From: Candidatus Poribacteria bacterium
GTDB taxonomy: Bacteria; Poribacteria; WGA-4E; WGA-3G
DNA: 64,000 bases
Reading direction: 5' to 3'
Assembly (NCBI GenBank): GCA_012267415.1
Contig: JAAXGN010000027.1
Location: forward strand, 26,828-90,827
A program made the position numbers and the translations under genes. Of the stretch, positions 46,306 through 54,515 are shown one piece after another. The first letter of the stretch is position 1; each line of letters begins with the position of its first letter. The notes under the pieces are model-generated. The model saw nothing but the letters and a program-made list of their open reading frames with translations. It had not been told where the DNA came from and searched no databases.

Positions 46306-46490
46306 ATGGACGGGTCTATTCCGGTGCAGAGGCGATATTTCGTGCTTTAGACAATCGTAGACTTATCTGGTTTTACGAGAGACTACCCGGATTCGCAGAA
46401 ATAATGGAGATGGTTTATCGGTTGGTAGCAGAGAATCGTAGTTTTTTCTTGAGTATAACAAGACGGTTTTTTAGAACACATTCAGACTGA
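46306..46490 (+). pseudogene. Truncated second copy of the DCC gene (3' half only)
   Basis: About 178 bases align without gaps to 44081-44259, roughly nine in ten identical, encoding RVYSGAEAIFRALDNRRLIW and the rest of the tail. The CxxC-bearing 5' half is missing. An ORF starting at 46257 joins unrelated sequence (MDAPFKTIRRIVEGVHN) to it, with no ribosome site. Probably a duplication remnant, with the inositol phosphatase and GNAT genes between the two copies. Confidence 0.8.
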
Positions 46491-46951
46491 AGATTAGAGA
46501 TAATACCACCAGGCCTGTAGGTGCGATTTCCTTATCAATGCAGAATACCAAACGCGTATTCTGCCGGATCCTACACGTGGACGTTGGAAGCACCAGATGT
46601 TCGTATTTTCCTTAAATTGACGCCAATGGTGTGTAAATATTTTGTCACCATAATTGTCAATTTAAGAAGATAAATCCAATCTATTAGTATCCTCAGTCCC
46701 GACAAATGCCAAACGCGCATTTGGCGTTGATTTGGTAGGGACGATATGTTTATAGATCATGATTGAACACCCTTTCTTTAGTCCCGACAAATGCCAAACG
46801 CGCATTTGGCGTTGATTTGGTAGGGACGATATGTGCAAAATAAGGTTAACATAAACATATCGTTCCTACGGGACTAAAAGAAGGGTAACCACACGTTTTT
46901 CTATAAACATAACGTCCCTACGGGACTAAAGACATACTCATAACAAATTAA
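46491..46951. repeat. Dense repeat cluster, 460 bases without a gene
   Basis: In order: a GTAGGTGCGATTTCC-type repeat interrupted by a fixed-loop hairpin (46540-46564); GTCCC-TAGGGACGATATG copies each split by a CAAATGC-CAAACGC-GCATTTG hairpin (46703-46723 and 46788-46808); then two unsplit copies, CGTTCCTACGGGACTAAAAG (about 46860) and CGTCCCTACGGGACTAAAG (about 46910). The stretch from 46660 closely parallels 19150-19395. Confidence 0.8.
46540..46564. repeat. Nested hairpin, same loop CAAACGC but different stem
   Basis: Stem GCAGAATAC / GTATTCTGC (nine perfect pairs), loop CAAACGC. The loop equals that of the 10046 element while every stem half differs in a compensated way. Confidence 0.8.
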
Positions 46952-47044
46952 TCCCTGTAAATTGACATATAAGGTTACAAAAACTTTACACGTCAGAGGG
47001 AACTTAGTGACAAAAACTTTACACATCCTTAGATGTTTTCCTAC

Positions 47045-47074
47045 TTGAATTTTCAGCATGGCTTGTGCTATAAT
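47045..47074 (+). promoter_or_regulatory. Probable promoter for the cyclase gene
   Basis: TTGAAT (47045-47050), 18-base spacer, TATAAT (47069-47074), 34 bases before the ATG. Confidence 0.6.
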
Positions 47075-47107
47075 TGCAAATATCAATAAAAAATTGAGTA
47101 CATAAAA

Positions 47108-47788
47108 ATGAAACTTGAATTTCAAAATGTGATTGATCTGTCTTATGTGGTAGACGAAAACAGTCCACGGGAACTACCCATTGATCCAGTTAAAATCTAC
47201 GATCAGGCAACATTAGAAAATGATGGATACTTTGAAAGTCGTGTTGATATGTCTGGTCACTGCTCTACACATATTGATACGCCGTGTTTGATGTATCCTG
47301 ATGGGTATACTGTAGCAGAAATACCTAAGGAAAAACTGACAGGCCATGCGGTTCTCATGGATTTTTCTGCGATAAAAAAACCGAAAGATGCGGTTACGAC
47401 ACAAGATGTTGAAGACTGGGTCAATGTAAACGGTGAGATCCCAAATGATAGCATTGTGTTTATGCGTACCGGTATGGATAGGTACGTTTATCAAGAAAAC
47501 TTCAATCAGGAATGGATCGGCTTTAGTGAAGATGCGGCTGAATTACTTGTTCAGAAGGGTATCAAGGTTATCGGTACAGATGCTTGCAGCATAGATTCGA
47601 TTGCGGGTCATCCACCATTATATGATGGACTTCCGCCGGCACATCTGGTTTTTCTCGGTGCTGGTATCCCCCATGTTGAGGATTTGTGTAATTTGAGCAA
47701 ATTACCGACGCATTTCTATGCAGTCATTGCACCTCTTAAGTTAGCACGTAGCTCAGGCGCACCAACTCGGGTGTTTGCATTTGTGTAA
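47108..47788 (+). CDS. Cyclase family protein (kynurenine formamidase-like)
   Basis: 226 residues. It matches the cyclase/arylformamidase superfamily: N-terminal DLSYVVDENSP, the metal-binding stretch GHCSTHIDTPCL (H-x-x-T-H-x-D-x-P; the last His of the usual HxGTHxDxPxH is not seen), VLMDFSA, and VIGTDACSIDS. Known members hydrolyse N-formylkynurenine or isatin, but many are uncharacterised, so the reaction here is open. Single gene with its own promoter after the repeat cluster. Confidence 0.85.
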   Translation: MKLEFQNVIDLSYVVDENSPRELPIDPVKIYDQATLENDGYFESRVDMSGHCSTHIDTPCLMYPDGYTVAEIPKEKLTGHAVLMDFSAIKKPKDAVTTQDVEDWVNVNGEIPNDSIVFMRTGMDRYVYQENFNQEWIGFSEDAAELLVQKGIKVIGTDACSIDSIAGHPPLYDGLPPAHLVFLGAGIPHVEDLCNLSKLPTHFYAVIAPLKLARSSGAPTRVFAFV

Positions 47789-47830
47789 CGTTCTCTGTTA
47801 TAGTGAATTCTAAAATTACTTGCACACGAT

Positions 47831-47887
47831 TGTAGCGCAAACTTTTAGTTTGCGGACACTACTGCACAAACTAAAAGTTTGTGCTAC
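47831..47887. repeat. TAGCGCAAACTTTTAGTTTG inverted repeat
   Basis: GTAGCGCAAACTTTTAGTTTG opposite CACAAACTAAAAGTTTGTGC. It occupies the gap before 47933. Confidence 0.75.
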
Positions 47888-47932
47888 AGCACAGTCCAAT
47901 CTGGCGGTTAGAATAAGAATTATCACAAAAAA

Positions 47933-49387
47933 ATGGAAATGTTTATTCCAGACTCACTTTTAAAGACGTTACAGGAGATAGGTGAAATCGGAGGAACAGA
48001 TGCATATCTTGTAGGAGGATCTGTCAGGGACTTAATACTAAAACGAGAAACACATGACATTGACATCGTGGTAGAAGGTGATGCAATCAGCGTTGCAGAA
48101 AACGTGAAAACGTATTGGCATGGTGAAATACAGGTGCATCATCAATTTGGCACAGCAACTGTAACTTCTGCAAACCCAACCTATCCAAAGATAGACTTTG
48201 TCACTGCACGTTGTGAAACATATCAACAACCAGCAACGTTACCTAATGTAGAAGAAGGGACATTAACGGATGACCTGCTGCGGAGAGATTTCTCAATTAA
48301 CGCATTAGCGATGCGTATTAATTCAGATGATTTCGGAGATGTAATTGACATTACTGGAGGAATTGAAGATTTAAAGACTGGTACGATTAGAGTCTTACAC
48401 GATGACAGTTATTTTGACGACCCAACGCGAATCTTTCGTGCTTTTAGATATGCAGGTCGTTACAGTTTTCGTATCAACGAAACTGACTCTGACTTGATTA
48501 GGGAAGCATTACCTTTCATATCAGATCTCAGTGGTGAGAGGATACGGAATGAACTGGATAGGATTTTACTTGAAGATAACGCAACAGAGATTGTCAGAAT
48601 GCTATCCGAATTTGACGTTTTTGAGGTTATCTTCAAAGATTGGAGAATCACTCCGGATCTCATAAATGGTCTGAAAACTGCTGAAGATTCAATTAAGTGG
48701 TCATCTATACATCTTAAAGACGATACTCTACTGAAGAAGAATATAAGATGGATGGCACTATTCGGTTTAGACGAATCTGGGTGCTTGCCAACATATCACA
48801 TTGAAGCTTTATGTTACAGACTTGTATTGGACCATCAACTTCACCGTATAGCAGGTCATCAAAAAGAAACTGTGTGTGAGGAAGAATCTGCAACTGTTCT
48901 TAGAGGTGTGTTTGAAAAAGTTGGATACGGTTTAGCGGACAACACAACCTTTGATTTTATTAACGGAAAATGGTGTTTAGTTGACTCTGGCAATAAGAGT
49001 ACTTATATATATGATGAAGGTGATATATATAAAATACAGACACCATTAGCAACATATTCTGGACTTAAGAACGTTCTGAGTAAGATAGTTGAAGATACGC
49101 GTGATAGTGAAATATATCATCTGCTTCGTGAATTTCCTTTAGAGACTCTGGCGTTAGGATGTACAGATGGGAATTTATCTGAGTTGCATCGTGAATGTAT
49201 TAATAATTTTTTGCTAAGACAAAGAAGTGTAAAACCGATAATTACAGGTGATGATCTAATCCAGTGGGGAGAAGAACCCGGAGAGCATTTTCAAAAAATC
49301 CTGCATTATCTGTTTGCTGCGCAATTGGATGGTAGGATCTCCTGCAAACAGGATGCTTTTACTATCTTTCAAGAATATAAACAATAG
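47933..49387 (+). CDS. CCA tRNA nucleotidyltransferase/poly(A) polymerase family protein
   Basis: 484 residues. The N-terminal class II nucleotidyltransferase domain has YLVGGSVRDLIL (GGxxRD), THDIDIVVEGDA (catalytic D-x-D), then DDLLRRDFSINALAMR and DPTRIFRAFRYAGRYSFRI. The C-terminal 250 residues are poorly conserved and show no HD phosphohydrolase motif. It may add CCA, or only CC or A, to tRNA ends, or belong to the PcnB branch; the sequence alone does not decide. It heads a same-strand run with the M50 protease, scpA, scpB and thrC. No strong ribosome site (ATG 47933 or ATG 47939). Confidence 0.88.
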   Translation: MEMFIPDSLLKTLQEIGEIGGTDAYLVGGSVRDLILKRETHDIDIVVEGDAISVAENVKTYWHGEIQVHHQFGTATVTSANPTYPKIDFVTARCETYQQPATLPNVEEGTLTDDLLRRDFSINALAMRINSDDFGDVIDITGGIEDLKTGTIRVLHDDSYFDDPTRIFRAFRYAGRYSFRINETDSDLIREALPFISDLSGERIRNELDRILLEDNATEIVRMLSEFDVFEVIFKDWRITPDLINGLKTAEDSIKWSSIHLKDDTLLKKNIRWMALFGLDESGCLPTYHIEALCYRLVLDHQLHRIAGHQKETVCEEESATVLRGVFEKVGYGLADNTTFDFINGKWCLVDSGNKSTYIYDEGDIYKIQTPLATYSGLKNVLSKIVEDTRDSEIYHLLREFPLETLALGCTDGNLSELHRECINNFLLRQRSVKPIITGDDLIQWGEEPGEHFQKILHYLFAAQLDGRISCKQDAFTIFQEYKQ

Positions 49388-49436
49388 ACAAACAGAATCT
49401 ATAAACTCTTAATTTTGATGGAATACGTACAAAAAC

Positions 49437-50141
49437 ATGCCTTTTAGTCCTGATGCGATATGGAATGCCATACTTATCGTAACCCAATTTATTATTTTGC
49501 TAACCTTCCACGAGTGGGGACATGCAAAATCTGCCAATATGTTAGGGGATCCTACTGCGAAAGACTTAGGTCGAATGTCGCTTAATCCCGCAGTTCATAT
49601 AGATCCGATTGGCACACTTATCTTACCGCTCGTTGGCTCACTTATGGGAGGAGGGTTTTTTGGTTGGGCAAAACCCGTACCCGTTGATCCTTATAACCTG
49701 AGAAGTCCGAGACGGGATCTTATGCTGATTGCAGGTGCGGGTCCGTTTATGAATATCCTCTTAACTTTTGTCATTTTCTTTATGATCGCCCTATTAAGAT
49801 ATGTCTTTGAGGTATTTGATTTAAAAGCAGATCATGGTGCGATATACGTACAAATTTACAGCTTCTTAAATACATCCGCACAGATTAGTGTCTTCCTTGC
49901 AGTGTTTAACATGTTGCCGCTTTTTCCGTTAGACGGCTTCAGTGTTGTCAATGGATTATTGCCTGAACGTGCATCGCGAGAATTTTCAAAACTTGCTCCT
50001 TACGGAATGCCAATCTTAATGGCATTGATTTTTCTGCCTTTTGTGCTACCCATCAGAAGTCCTTTATTCTTCTTAGGTAAAATTACGGCATATATATTTA
50101 GTCTAATTAGGAAAATCGTAGAGGTAATAGGTGTACTTTAA
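49437..50141 (+). CDS. Site-2 protease family (M50) membrane metalloprotease
   Basis: 234 residues with about five membrane segments. The zinc site HEWGH is in the first helix (TFHEWGHAKSANMLGD), and the third ligand is supplied by NMLPLFPLDGFSVVNGLLP (the N-x-x-P-x-x-x-L-D-G motif). DLGRMSLNPAVHIDPIGT is typical of the small M50 subgroup that lies beside scpA/scpB in many genomes. It cleaves membrane-spanning substrates; the target is unknown. Located 35 bases before scpA. Confidence 0.92.
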   Translation: MPFSPDAIWNAILIVTQFIILLTFHEWGHAKSANMLGDPTAKDLGRMSLNPAVHIDPIGTLILPLVGSLMGGGFFGWAKPVPVDPYNLRSPRRDLMLIAGAGPFMNILLTFVIFFMIALLRYVFEVFDLKADHGAIYVQIYSFLNTSAQISVFLAVFNMLPLFPLDGFSVVNGLLPERASREFSKLAPYGMPILMALIFLPFVLPIRSPLFFLGKITAYIFSLIRKIVEVIGVL

Positions 50142-50175
50142 CTGTTGAAAAAACCTTCACGGTTCTTAAACGAAA

Positions 50176-50979
50176 ATGCTATCCGATATTACACTTACTA
50201 ACTCAGAAACACAACGCGTCTATGACGTAAAATTAGACGGTTTTGAGGGACCTCTTGACCTGCTACTTCATCTCATACAGAATGAAGAGATGAATATAAA
50301 CGACATTCAGATTGCTAAGATAACTGATCAATACCTTGATTATGTGAATCTAATGGATCAATTGGATCTGGATGTTGCATCTGAATTCTTGGTCATGGCT
50401 GCAACCCTTTTACATATAAAATCTCAAAGCATCCTTCCACAGATAGTTCCAAGTATAACACATCCGATCAGCAATCAACAACAACTCGTTCAACAGCTAT
50501 TAGAATATAAACGGTTTAAGGGAGCAGCACAAGTCTTAGATGTATTTGCTGAAAGGCGGACGGCAATATACAACAGGAGTCCTGAACTGCATGCGGAATT
50601 AGATGGTTCTCGGACTTATGAGATTAAAGCAACGCTTTTCGATCTGTTAACAGCGTTCAAGAACATCAATGACAAGATTTCGCAGCTTGATCCAGATGAA
50701 CAGTTTCACACCGTTGAAGAACAAGAGAATATCACCGTAGAGGAAAAAATTGAGTTCATTCAGAGACGTTTAGAGGTAGAAGAGCAGCTGCATTTTGATA
50801 GTCTCTTTCCGCTGTCTTCAAGTAAAATTGATTTAATCGTCACATTTCTTGCGATTTTAGAGTTAATCCGTATTGGTACGGTTGTTACTGTACAGACGGA
50901 TCTATTTGAGAGTATCTATATTGTCAAAGCCAAGGTTAAAAGGGATACTGCACATAACGGTTCAATGAATGAAGAGTAG
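50176..50979 (+). CDS. scpA: Segregation and condensation protein A
   Basis: Kleisin subunit of the SMC condensin complex for chromosome compaction. 267 residues. The N-terminal signature is KLDGFEGPLDLLLHLIQNEEMNINDI, then QYLDYVNLMDQLDLDVASEFLVMAATLLHIKSQ. A variable middle follows, and the C-terminal winged helix is KIDLIVTFLAILELIRIGTVVTVQ. Paired with scpB downstream. The two genes are split by a palindromic repeat (51011-51045). Confidence 0.94.
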   Translation: MLSDITLTNSETQRVYDVKLDGFEGPLDLLLHLIQNEEMNINDIQIAKITDQYLDYVNLMDQLDLDVASEFLVMAATLLHIKSQSILPQIVPSITHPISNQQQLVQQLLEYKRFKGAAQVLDVFAERRTAIYNRSPELHAELDGSRTYEIKATLFDLLTAFKNINDKISQLDPDEQFHTVEEQENITVEEKIEFIQRRLEVEEQLHFDSLFPLSSSKIDLIVTFLAILELIRIGTVVTVQTDLFESIYIVKAKVKRDTAHNGSMNEE

Positions 50980-51010
50980 ACTGTCCAGTTTAAAACTGCT
51001 GTAACCCCGT

Positions 51011-51045
51011 TAGTAGTAGGGCAATGAATTGCCCTACTACTAACG
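51011..51045. repeat. TAGTAGGGCAATGAATTGCCC repeat inside the scpA-scpB unit
   Basis: Longest perfect version: GTTAGTAGTAGGGCAATGAA then TTGCCCTACTACTAAC. It would form an mRNA hairpin between the two condensin genes. Confidence 0.85.
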
Positions 51046-51092
51046 AATTCACCTGTAATTTAAAGGCAGACAGTCTACAAGGAAGAAAGTAA

Positions 51093-51722
51093 ATGGATGC
51101 AGATAATGGAAATAGCGAAGTTCAGTCGAATCTGACCGAAATACCCTTAGCAGAGCATGCGAAGTCTATCTTGGAGGCAATTCTATTTGCAGCCAGCGAA
51201 CCGATAACGATAAGACAGTTTCAACATGCGCTGCCGGGGTTGAATGCTCGTGTTATTCGCAGGTCACTTTCGGAGCTTCGCGATGAATACCGAGAGACGG
51301 GACGAAGTTTTGGACTTGTAGAAATTGCGAATGGATATCAGATATCTACGCGTCCAGAGTATTCCGAGTGGATTCGTAAGTTCTATATACAGCAGGTGCG
51401 TGTCACGTTGTCCCCTTCTGCGTTAGAAACGCTTGCAATTGTTGCGTATAAACAACCTGTTACACGAGCAGATGTTTCCAACATACGTGGTGTGAATAGT
51501 GATAGTGTTATAAATGCACTTATTGAAAAGGATCTCGTCTGTGTATCAGGTCGGAAAGAAGGTGCGGGACGTTCACTGCTTTTTTCGACGACTGATAAAT
51601 TTCTTCAACAGTTCGGATTGAAAGACTCATCAGAATTACCCTCACTTGATGAGATTGAGCAGTTCCTGTCTACATCAAATAACCTGGACCATCTCAATTC
51701 AGTTCAGGAGGAGATAGAATAG
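51093..51722 (+). CDS. scpB: Segregation and condensation protein B
   Basis: Winged-helix dimer partner of ScpA in the SMC complex. 209 residues. Motifs are AKSILEAILFAASEPITI, then GLVEIANGYQISTRPEY, ALETLAIVAYKQPVTRADVSNIRGVNSD, and LIEKDLVCVSGRKEGAGR. Its TAG stop overlaps the GTG start of thrC by one base, which indicates coupled translation. The acidic C-terminal tail is normal for the family. Confidence 0.94.
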   Translation: MDADNGNSEVQSNLTEIPLAEHAKSILEAILFAASEPITIRQFQHALPGLNARVIRRSLSELRDEYRETGRSFGLVEIANGYQISTRPEYSEWIRKFYIQQVRVTLSPSALETLAIVAYKQPVTRADVSNIRGVNSDSVINALIEKDLVCVSGRKEGAGRSLLFSTTDKFLQQFGLKDSSELPSLDEIEQFLSTSNNLDHLNSVQEEIE

Positions 51723-53044
51723 TGGATTATACTGCATGGTTTGAATGTGACTTAGGATGTACGTATCCGCTTACAGACATTATCTATCGTTGTAAGAATT
51801 GTGATGGGTTGTTGCAAGTTCAGCACGACATGGATGCCTTAAAACAGCGAAGTGCAGATGACTGGAAGTCTCTTTTTGAAGAACGGTATATGCGGACGCA
51901 ATATCCGTATGGTAGCGGGGTTTGGGGTAAGAAAGAAGTTGTCTGTCCGATGATTGATGATGAGAATATTATCTCAATGTATGAAGGTGGCACGAACCTA
52001 TTCTGGGCAGAAAGATTCGGGAAGCAGCTCGGTGTATCAGACCTATGGATTAAGCAGTGTGGCAATAGCCATACGGGTTCATTCAAAGACCTTGGCATGA
52101 CAGTCCTTGTTTCAATGGTTAAACAGATAATGGCTGAATCGGGTAACATACGTGCTGTAATGTGTGCTTCAACGGGTGATACTTCTGCTTCGTTAGCTGC
52201 GTATGCATCAGCGGCTGGTATTCCTTCTATTATTCTGTTGCCAAAAGAGAAGGTTACGCGTGAACAGCTCATCCAACCCATTGCGAATGGTGCCTTAACA
52301 CTTTCACTTGAAACGGATTTTGATGGGTGCATGGCAATTGTTCAGAGACTTGCAGAAAGAGAAGAATTCTATCTTGCGAACTCTATTAATTCTCTCCGTA
52401 TTGAGGGACAGAAGACAATCAGTATAGAAATTGTGCAGCAGTTTGATTGGGAGGTACCTGATTGGGTGATTATTCCCGGTGGTAATCTTGGGAATGTGTC
52501 AGCACTCGGATTGGGTTTCCTTATGATGTTAGAATTAGGTATGATTGACAAACTCCCGCGTATTGCTTGTGCCCAGGCGGAACGTGCGAATCCTCTTTAT
52601 AGAAGTTATCAAACCGGGTTCACTGAGTTCAAAGCGATTACTGCACAATCTACGCAGGCGACTGCGATTCAGATAGGGAATCCTGTCTCTATTCATCGGG
52701 CAATTCGTGTCTTACAGAAATTTGATGGGATCGTTGATCAGGCATCTGAGGAGGAATTGGCTGATGCCGCTGCGAGAGCTGATAGAACAGGTCTATTCAA
52801 TTGTCCTCACACGGGAGTTGCCTTGGCAGTATTGATAAAAATGATTGAACGGAAACAGATTCAGAAGAGTGATAGAGTTATCGTTATTTCGACAGCGAAC
52901 GGACTAAAGTTCCCTGATTTCAAGGTTGGTTATCATAATGTCCCACCTGATACGCCACCCCCACGATATTTAAACACGCCGATTGAACTTGAAGCTGACT
53001 TTGAGAATGTTCTTAGACAGATAGACAAACATCTTGATGTTTAA
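51722..53044 (+). CDS. thrC: Threonine synthase
   Basis: PLP enzyme converting O-phosphohomoserine to threonine. 440 residues. An N-terminal zinc-ribbon-like segment (CTYPLTDIIYRCKNCDGLLQ) is followed by the PLP core: MYEGGTNLFWAERFGKQLG, then GNSHTGSFKDLGMTVLVS with the PLP lysine, then CASTGDTSASLAAYASAAGI and IIPGGNLGNVSAL. It belongs to the shorter bacterial/archaeal thrC subgroup. GTG start overlaps the scpB stop. Why an amino acid gene is coupled to condensin genes is not evident. Confidence 0.94.
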   Translation: MDYTAWFECDLGCTYPLTDIIYRCKNCDGLLQVQHDMDALKQRSADDWKSLFEERYMRTQYPYGSGVWGKKEVVCPMIDDENIISMYEGGTNLFWAERFGKQLGVSDLWIKQCGNSHTGSFKDLGMTVLVSMVKQIMAESGNIRAVMCASTGDTSASLAAYASAAGIPSIILLPKEKVTREQLIQPIANGALTLSLETDFDGCMAIVQRLAEREEFYLANSINSLRIEGQKTISIEIVQQFDWEVPDWVIIPGGNLGNVSALGLGFLMMLELGMIDKLPRIACAQAERANPLYRSYQTGFTEFKAITAQSTQATAIQIGNPVSIHRAIRVLQKFDGIVDQASEEELADAAARADRTGLFNCPHTGVALAVLIKMIERKQIQKSDRVIVISTANGLKFPDFKVGYHNVPPDTPPPRYLNTPIELEADFENVLRQIDKHLDV

Positions 53045-53046
53045 AA

Positions 53047-53072
53047 GTAGTAGGCACACTCCGTGTGCCGTT
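53047..53072. repeat. GTAGGCACACTCCGTGTGCC repeat
   Basis: Palindrome directly after the thrC stop; may act as a transcript end. Relatives at 24056 and 32631. Confidence 0.7.
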
Positions 53073-53106
53073 ACAAAGACAGACGAACATCTGGACGTTT
53101 AATGAC

Positions 53107-53135
53107 TTGAATTTGATCGTATTTTATGATATAAT
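53107..53135 (+). promoter_or_regulatory. Sigma-70-type promoter for xylA
   Basis: TTGAAT (53107-53112), 17-base spacer, TATAAT (53130-53135), 34 bases before the ATG. Confidence 0.68.
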
Positions 53136-53168
53136 CCTAAAAAATCTGAAAACGATAGGAGAATATGC

Positions 53169-54338
53169 ATGGCAGATCAGTATCAGCCCAAACCGGAGCA
53201 CAAGTTTACTTTTGGGTTGTGGACAGTGGGAAATCCAGGACGTGATCCATTCGGAGATATTGTAAGACCACCCTTAAAACCTACCTATAGTGTGCAAAAA
53301 CTTAGCGAATTAGGTGCTTATGGCGTCAATTTACACGACAACGATCTTGTTCCATTTGAAGCGTCTGCACAAGAGCGTGACGCAATTGTCAGTGAATTCA
53401 AGAAGGCTCTTTCTGATCACAATATGAAAGTGCCGATGGCGACTACCAACCTATTCTATCACCCAGTATTCAAAGACGGTGCATTTACCTCTAATGATCC
53501 AAAAGTTAGAGCGTTTGCTATTCAGAAGACCCTAAACGCGATAGATCTCGGTGTGGAACTTGGGGCAAAGGTTTATGTCTTCTGGGGTGGTCGTGAAGGC
53601 GCGGAGGTTGATGCTGCGAAAGATGGTCCGGATACGGTGAAATGGAATCGTGAGGCGATGAATTTCTTCACGCACTATGTCAAAGATCAAGACTACGATC
53701 TTAAGTTTGCGTTAGAAGCGAAACCGAATGAACCCCGCGGTGACATCTATTTGCCCACGACTGGACACATGCTGCATTTTATTGAGACTCTTGATCATCC
53801 CGAAATGGTTGGCGTTAACCCAGAATTCGCGCATGAAACGATGGCTGGATTGAGTTTTTTGCACGGTGTTGCACAGGCTTATGAGGCGGGAAAACTTTTC
53901 CACATAGACCTCAACGACCAGAAGATGAGTAGATTTGATCAGGACTTACGATTCGGTTCTGAGAACATTAAGAGTGCATTTTTCCTCGTCAAGTTTCTTG
54001 AAGATGTCAGTTGGGATGGTAACAGACACTTTGACGCACATGCTTACCGAACAGAAGACGAACAAGGCGTTTGGGACTTCGCAGCGGGATGTATGCGCAG
54101 TTATCTGATACTAAAGGAGAAAGCAGATAGGTTCAATGAAGATGCTGAAATCCAGGGAATCATTTCTGAACTGCGTGCACGTGATCCTGAGCTTGAGACA
54201 CTCATGGCGAAGTATACAACAGATAGTTTAGAAAAATTGAGAAAAATAGATTTTCAACCGGACACCATTGCCAAGAAAGGTCTTGGATACGAAAAGTTAG
54301 ATCAGCTCACATTTGAAATTCTGACTGGTGTTAGGTAA
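53169..54338 (+). CDS. xylA: Xylose isomerase, class I (actinobacterial-size)
   Basis: Interconverts xylose and xylulose (and glucose and fructose). 389 residues, matching the short Streptomyces-type enzymes rather than the 440-residue E. coli type. The catalytic and metal motifs are intact: [10 protein letters not shown] (catalytic His), [26 protein letters not shown] (metal Glu, catalytic Lys), [27 protein letters not shown] and [18 protein letters not shown]. It has its own promoter. No xylulokinase or xylose transporter is adjacent. Confidence 0.96.
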   Translation: MADQYQPKPEHKFTFGLWTVGNPGRDPFGDIVRPPLKPTYSVQKLSELGAYGVNLHDNDLVPFEASAQERDAIVSEFKKALSDHNMKVPMATTNLFYHPVFKDGAFTSNDPKVRAFAIQKTLNAIDLGVELGAKVYVFWGGREGAEVDAAKDGPDTVKWNREAMNFFTHYVKDQDYDLKFALEAKPNEPRGDIYLPTTGHMLHFIETLDHPEMVGVNPEFAHETMAGLSFLHGVAQAYEAGKLFHIDLNDQKMSRFDQDLRFGSENIKSAFFLVKFLEDVSWDGNRHFDAHAYRTEDEQGVWDFAAGCMRSYLILKEKADRFNEDAEIQGIISELRARDPELETLMAKYTTDSLEKLRKIDFQPDTIAKKGLGYEKLDQLTFEILTGVR

Positions 54339-54400
54339 GAGATGTATCTTGCTGTCATTTCTTTATTGTGAAACCTAAATAATCATGACACTTCTTGGCA

Positions 54401-54446
54401 TGACGGGCAATGAATTGCTGCGGGCAGGGAAACCCAGCCCCTACGA
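54401..54446. repeat. Fused repeat: half GGGCAATGAATTGC plus GGGAAACCCAGCCCC
   Basis: A truncated GGGCAATGAATTGC repeat runs straight into a GGGAAACCCAGCCCCTACG repeat (compare 44360). Confidence 0.7.
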
Positions 54447-54515
54447 ACCGATATTGTTTAGCGGATAAGTGTAAATTACATTCTCTGTTTACTATAGTAT
54501 GTTGGAGCATCCCAG

